The notes under the pieces were generated by a model that did not search any database, had not been told where the DNA came from, and saw only the letters and a list, made by a program, of their open reading frames with translations. 6,943 bases of DNA, from NCBI GenBank assembly GCA_017861355.1, contig JAGFXQ010000181.1, positions 1 through 6,943 on the forward strand, given 5' to 3'. Source of the DNA: Bacillota bacterium. Lineage in GTDB: Bacteria; Bacillota; Clostridia; Lachnospirales; Lachnospiraceae. Position numbers and translations under genes: made by a program. Positions 4,599 through 6,943 of the stretch are shown one piece after another; the first letter of the stretch is position 1; every line of letters starts with the position of its first letter.

Positions 4599-5342
4599 AT
4601 GATAAAGAAGAATTTAGCGATGGCTGTTATGTTAGGATTATGTATGGCATCCCTTTCAACAGCACCGGCATATGCAATGCTTTCAACAAGTACACCTGCT
4701 TCCGGAGTGAGTACGGAGCAGTCAGATGCATTAATAACAAGACAAGGTGAGATTGATAAACTTCTGTTTGAAGCGAATGCGAAGACAATTGAGAAGATGG
4801 GCTTTATGGTGAATTATACCGGAGTAGTAGATGATCATATTGAGATTGGTATCTCTCCTTTTAATGATGATAATGCGAATTTTATCTATGATGTCGTTGG
4901 TAATGATGACGTCAAAGTAGTTGAGATGGATCAGTCCATTCTCTATGCCAGTGGAGCTGCAACGGATGTTGCTTCGAATGACGCGGTAGCATCGCCAGAT
5001 ACAAAAATGTATAAGGGTGATGCAGCTGGGACAGCAGAGGATGCAGATCTTGCTGCAACCAGTGGATTAGCTGAAGATAATGACAAAGAGGTTCAGATAC
5101 AAATTGAGAGCACAGATACAGCAAAGGATGATGCTGTAGTGCAGGATAAAGCTGCAACAGATGAGAAAATTTATATGACCACTTCAGCAAAGGATGATGG
5201 CATCAGAACAATCTCAGCTCCTGCGGAAGCACCGAAGGAAGAAGGAGTAGCTACCCCTGTTGTTGTGCTGGCAGTTGTCGGTGGAGTCGCATTGATCGGT
5301 GGCACTGTTCTCTTATCAAATAAGAAAAAATCCACGAAGTAA
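4599..5342 (+). CDS. Secreted, C-terminally membrane-anchored acidic protein of unknown function
   Basis: I do not recognise this 247-residue protein. It starts with a signal peptide (MIKKNLAMAVMLGLCMASLS, cleavage probably after AYA at 24-26). Next is a compact segment at about 44-115 (ITRQGEIDKLLFEANAKTIE... YTGVVDDHIEIGISPFND... FIYDVVGNDDVKVVE) that looks like one small alpha/beta domain. Residues 116-218 are low-complexity, rich in Asp, Ala, Thr and Lys, with recurring AKDD, probably an extended linker. The end is a single hydrophobic helix (about 219-240) followed by NKKKSTK, so the protein would sit outside the cell with its tail in the membrane. There is no LPXTG sortase motif. I chose ATG 4599, which has GGAG six bases upstream and places the positive residues right at the signal peptide; an in-frame ATG at 4557 has no good ribosome binding site. 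Terminator hairpins before and after make it a single-gene unit. Confidence 0.8.
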   Translation: MIKKNLAMAVMLGLCMASLSTAPAYAMLSTSTPASGVSTEQSDALITRQGEIDKLLFEANAKTIEKMGFMVNYTGVVDDHIEIGISPFNDDNANFIYDVVGNDDVKVVEMDQSILYASGAATDVASNDAVASPDTKMYKGDAAGTAEDADLAATSGLAEDNDKEVQIQIESTDTAKDDAVVQDKAATDEKIYMTTSAKDDGIRTISAPAEAPKEEGVATPVVVLAVVGGVALIGGTVLLSNKKKSTK

Positions 5343-5392
5343 TCTTAAATGAAAAATACAGTCGCTATGATCTACTACTTGAGCGGCAAGCG

Positions 5393-5420
5393 AAAGTCCT
5401 AACTGAGGTTGGGACTTTTT
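5393..5420 (+). terminator. Terminator of the secreted-protein gene
   Basis: AAAGTCCTAAC (5393-5403) pairs with GTTGGGACTTT (5408-5418), 11 bp with one G-U pair, with loop TGAG and running into TTTTT (5416-5420). It lies about 50 bp after the stop codon. Confidence 0.88.
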
Positions 5421-5436
5421 GCGTATCACAGAGAAA

Positions 5437-5462
5437 GAGTGAAAGAGAACACGCTTTCATTC
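5437..5462. repeat. Inverted repeat upstream of the second acetyltransferase gene
   Basis: GAGTGAAAG (5437-5445) and CTTTCATTC (5454-5462), nine positions with one G-U pair in RNA, around an 8-base loop. No T-tract follows, so it is not a terminator. The rest of 5421-5628 shows no convincing promoter. Confidence 0.4.
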
Positions 5463-5628
5463 GGAAAGAAGTTCAATATGATTTCCTTTGGACATTCAAG
5501 CTAGTTTTTTTCGGTATTGTCCATTATTGAGGAATAAATGAACAGGAATTGATTTATAAGTTTAAAATAGAAGGATTGGGGAAAATTATAGATAATTAGT
5601 TTGAGTTATCAGAAAGAGGGAACTTGGT

Positions 5629-6492
5629 ATGATCGTAAAAGAATTGGGCAATGCAGACTTGTTCTTAAAGGAATATGAGGAGACATTACTGGAAAATGAG
5701 ACATCAAGTCAATTGCTACTTTCCGCTGCACTTCAATGTCAGTCTAATTCAGAAGATACGAAGGATCTCTATGGATCAGTAATGGAGGACACGAGGGTGG
5801 TGCTTCTTTTTACGATAGCAAGGAATCGTGACTTGATACTATATTCTGCTGATTCTTTGATGGAAACAGAGGCAGCGGTTGCGCTGGCGGATTATCTGGG
5901 GGATAGTCATATTGTGATTAGTGGACTGAATGCGAGGCAGACATTATGCCAATGCTTTATAGAGCAATATAAGAAGTATTTGAATGGAACATTTATACCG
6001 AAGCTTGAATCTGATATCATGGAGCTTCGGCAGGTAAATGAGGTGAAGCCGGTAAACGGGAACCAGAGGCTGGCTCTTCCTTCGGATGTTAAAATAATCG
6101 CGGATTGGATTATACAGTTTCAGATAGAAGCATTGATGGATGAGACAGATTATGAGGCTGCTGTTATGAAGGCAACCAACATGGTTGACCAGAAAGAATT
6201 ATACTTATATGAAGATGAGGAACAACAGGTTGTCTCTATGGCTGCAGCCACGAGAAAGCTTGTTCACGGGATTGGGATTACCTATATATTTACTCCGGAA
6301 GAATACAGAGGAAACGGTTATGCTGCAGCGAATATATATTATTTGAGCAAAGATTTACTGGAACAAGGGAATGAATTCTGTACCCTTTTTGTGGATAAGA
6401 GAAATCCTCTCACGAATCGCGCTTATGAAAAGGTGGGATATAAGATGTTGGAGGATAATTGCGAATATAAGATAATTCCGATCGAAGTCTGA
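5629..6492 (+). CDS. GNAT family N-acetyltransferase
   Basis: A 287-residue acetyl-CoA-dependent N-acetyltransferase, probably cytosolic, substrate unknown. The N-terminal half (about 15-120) has the LLENETSSQLLLSAAL and YSADSLMETEAAVALADYL pattern of the degenerate accessory module common in this Firmicutes subgroup. The C-terminal half (about 150-285) is a complete GNAT fold: strand VVSMAAAT (201-208), GIGITYIFTPEEYRGNGYAA (214-233) with the acetyl-CoA loop R-G-N-G-Y-A, then FCTLFVDKRNPLTNRAYEKVGY (250-271) as the usual closing beta-alpha unit. AGAGGG eight bases before the ATG supports the start. It differs in sequence from the tandem GNAT protein upstream and is separated from it by a terminator-bounded gene, so the two are not a recent duplication. 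No promoter was found with confidence. Confidence 0.88.
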   Translation: MIVKELGNADLFLKEYEETLLENETSSQLLLSAALQCQSNSEDTKDLYGSVMEDTRVVLLFTIARNRDLILYSADSLMETEAAVALADYLGDSHIVISGLNARQTLCQCFIEQYKKYLNGTFIPKLESDIMELRQVNEVKPVNGNQRLALPSDVKIIADWIIQFQIEALMDETDYEAAVMKATNMVDQKELYLYEDEEQQVVSMAAATRKLVHGIGITYIFTPEEYRGNGYAAANIYYLSKDLLEQGNEFCTLFVDKRNPLTNRAYEKVGYKMLEDNCEYKIIPIEV

Positions 6493-6514
6493 CACTTTGA
6501 CATAATTCCAATAC

Positions 6515-6554
6515 GGCCGATTGCTAATCTGTATATGCGAACTAGCAAGCGGCC
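6515..6554. repeat. Long inverted repeat after the second acetyltransferase gene
   Basis: GGCCGATTGCTA (6515-6526) and TAGCAAGCGGCC (6543-6554) pair over 12 positions with one A-G mismatch, around a 16-base loop. It begins 22 bp past the stop codon, where a terminator would be expected, but no T-tract follows on either strand. It may be a transcript-stabilising hairpin or a weak terminator. Confidence 0.45.
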
Positions 6555-6601
6555 ATATTATTGCTCGTATCCAAGCCTTTCGGAAAGCACTGGTTTTCAT
6601 G

Positions 6602-6630
6602 TTGCATTTGTCCGAAGCGGCGAGTAAAAT
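6602..6630 (+). promoter_or_regulatory. Sigma-A promoter of the Gfo/Idh/MocA gene
   Basis: TTGCAT (6602-6607), a 17-base spacer and TAAAAT (6625-6630). The start site would be near 6637, about 28 bases before the ATG. TCCGAA (6611-6616) within the spacer is an inverted copy of TTCGGA at 6579-6584, so a regulator site is possible but weakly supported. Confidence 0.65.
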
Positions 6631-6664
6631 AGAGATAAGCAGTAGATGGAAAGGGGATAGATCA

Positions 6665-6943
6665 ATGAGAACAGTAAAGTGGGGAATAATAGGTGCAGGA
6701 CAGATTTCGGCGAAGTTTGCCAAGGCACTCAATTCGTTGGATCATACAGAACTGACAGCAATCGCATCCAGGGACTTGAATAAAGCAATTGACTTTGCAG
6801 GGCGTTTTCATGTTAAGAAGATGTATGGAAGCTATGAAGAGATGATAAAAGACCCGGAAATTGATGTTATCTATATTGGCACACCGCATACACAGCATAA
6901 GGAACATGCGGAACTTTGCATGAAGAACGGTAAAGCGGTTCTT
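6665..6943 (+). CDS. Gfo/Idh/MocA family oxidoreductase (partial, N-terminal 93 residues)
   Basis: The first 93 codons of an NAD(P)-dependent oxidoreductase or sugar dehydrogenase; the frame is open to the right edge. The Rossmann dinucleotide-binding start is MRTVKWGIIGAGQISAKFA, with G-x-G-x-x residues at 8-13. It is followed by LTAIASRDLNKAIDFA, where the Arg after the second strand often goes with NADP use. YGSYEEMIKDPEIDVIYIGTPHTQH then leads into the E-K-P region, which lies just past the window end (HAELCMKNGKAVL is the last seen). AGGGG eight bases before the ATG supports the start. Members use cyclic polyols, sugars or their derivatives; the substrate lies in the missing C-terminal domain. 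It has its own promoter and appears unrelated to the genes on its left. Confidence 0.9.
   Translation, partial: MRTVKWGIIGAGQISAKFAKALNSLDHTELTAIASRDLNKAIDFAGRFHVKKMYGSYEEMIKDPEIDVIYIGTPHTQHKEHAELCMKNGKAVL

Noticed and set aside
4599..4680. Lipoprotein signal peptide using the Cys in LGLCM
   Set aside because: The residues before the Cys do not fit a lipobox well, and a good signal peptidase I site (AYA) follows. The Cys sits inside the hydrophobic core.
5250..5342. Sortase cell-wall sorting signal in the secreted protein
   Set aside because: The hydrophobic helix and KKK tail are present but no LPXTG-like motif precedes them.
6355..6907. Two minus-strand frames overlapping the second GNAT gene and the oxidoreductase gene
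   Set aside because: They lie opposite coding sequence with clear family motifs, a promoter and ribosome binding sites on the plus strand.
1..6943. tRNA, rRNA, insertion sequence or prophage attachment site
   Set aside because: No cloverleaf with a T-loop GTTCGA motif, no rRNA stretches, no transposase or integrase frames, and no terminal inverted repeats with target duplications were seen.

Overview
The window looks like a piece of a low-GC Bacillota chromosome, most likely a Clostridia/Lachnospiraceae-type anaerobe. The evidence is AT-rich intergenic DNA, strong AGGAGG-type ribosome binding sites, two TTG starts, sigma-A promoters and intrinsic terminators, and a gene set (YitT family, DUF2935, RsgA, GNAT acetyltransferases, Gfo/Idh/MocA) common in that group. 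Nothing points to phage, plasmid or transposon DNA. The organism call is inference from style; no marker gene is present.

Left part (1-1534, minus strand): a DUF2935 protein that runs off the left edge, preceded by a YitT-family membrane protein. Both use TTG starts with a perfect AGGAGG seven bases upstream. The YitT gene has a clear TTGACA/TATACT promoter, and the DUF2935 gene may be read from the same transcript.

Middle (1535-4183, plus strand): divergent from yitT is a second sigma-A promoter that drives a ~245-300 nt leader or small RNA. It has a long closing helix, a possible 10-codon leader peptide and two consecutive terminator hairpins. This leader ends just before rsgA, a circularly permuted GTPase that helps mature the 30S ribosomal subunit. 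rsgA overlaps a gene for a two-domain GNAT acetyltransferase, so the two are probably translationally coupled. I see no promoter of rsgA's own, so the leader may control the pair by attenuation. The 3' end of the acetyltransferase gene lies in a 23-bp tandem repeat array that continues into the intergenic region, followed by a strong hairpin terminator.

Right part (4184-6943, plus strand): a 415-bp intergenic stretch rich in palindromes and holding a diverged direct duplication precedes a gene for a secreted, membrane-anchored acidic protein of unknown function. After its terminator come a second GNAT acetyltransferase and the start of a Gfo/Idh/MocA oxidoreductase with its own promoter, which runs off the right edge. 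The genes right of 4184 look like separate single-gene units rather than one pathway.

The best candidate for something undescribed is the structured leader between 1588 and 1895. I could not match it to any riboswitch or small RNA consensus that I know. The 23-bp array and the duplicated palindromic module upstream of the secreted protein are secondary leads.
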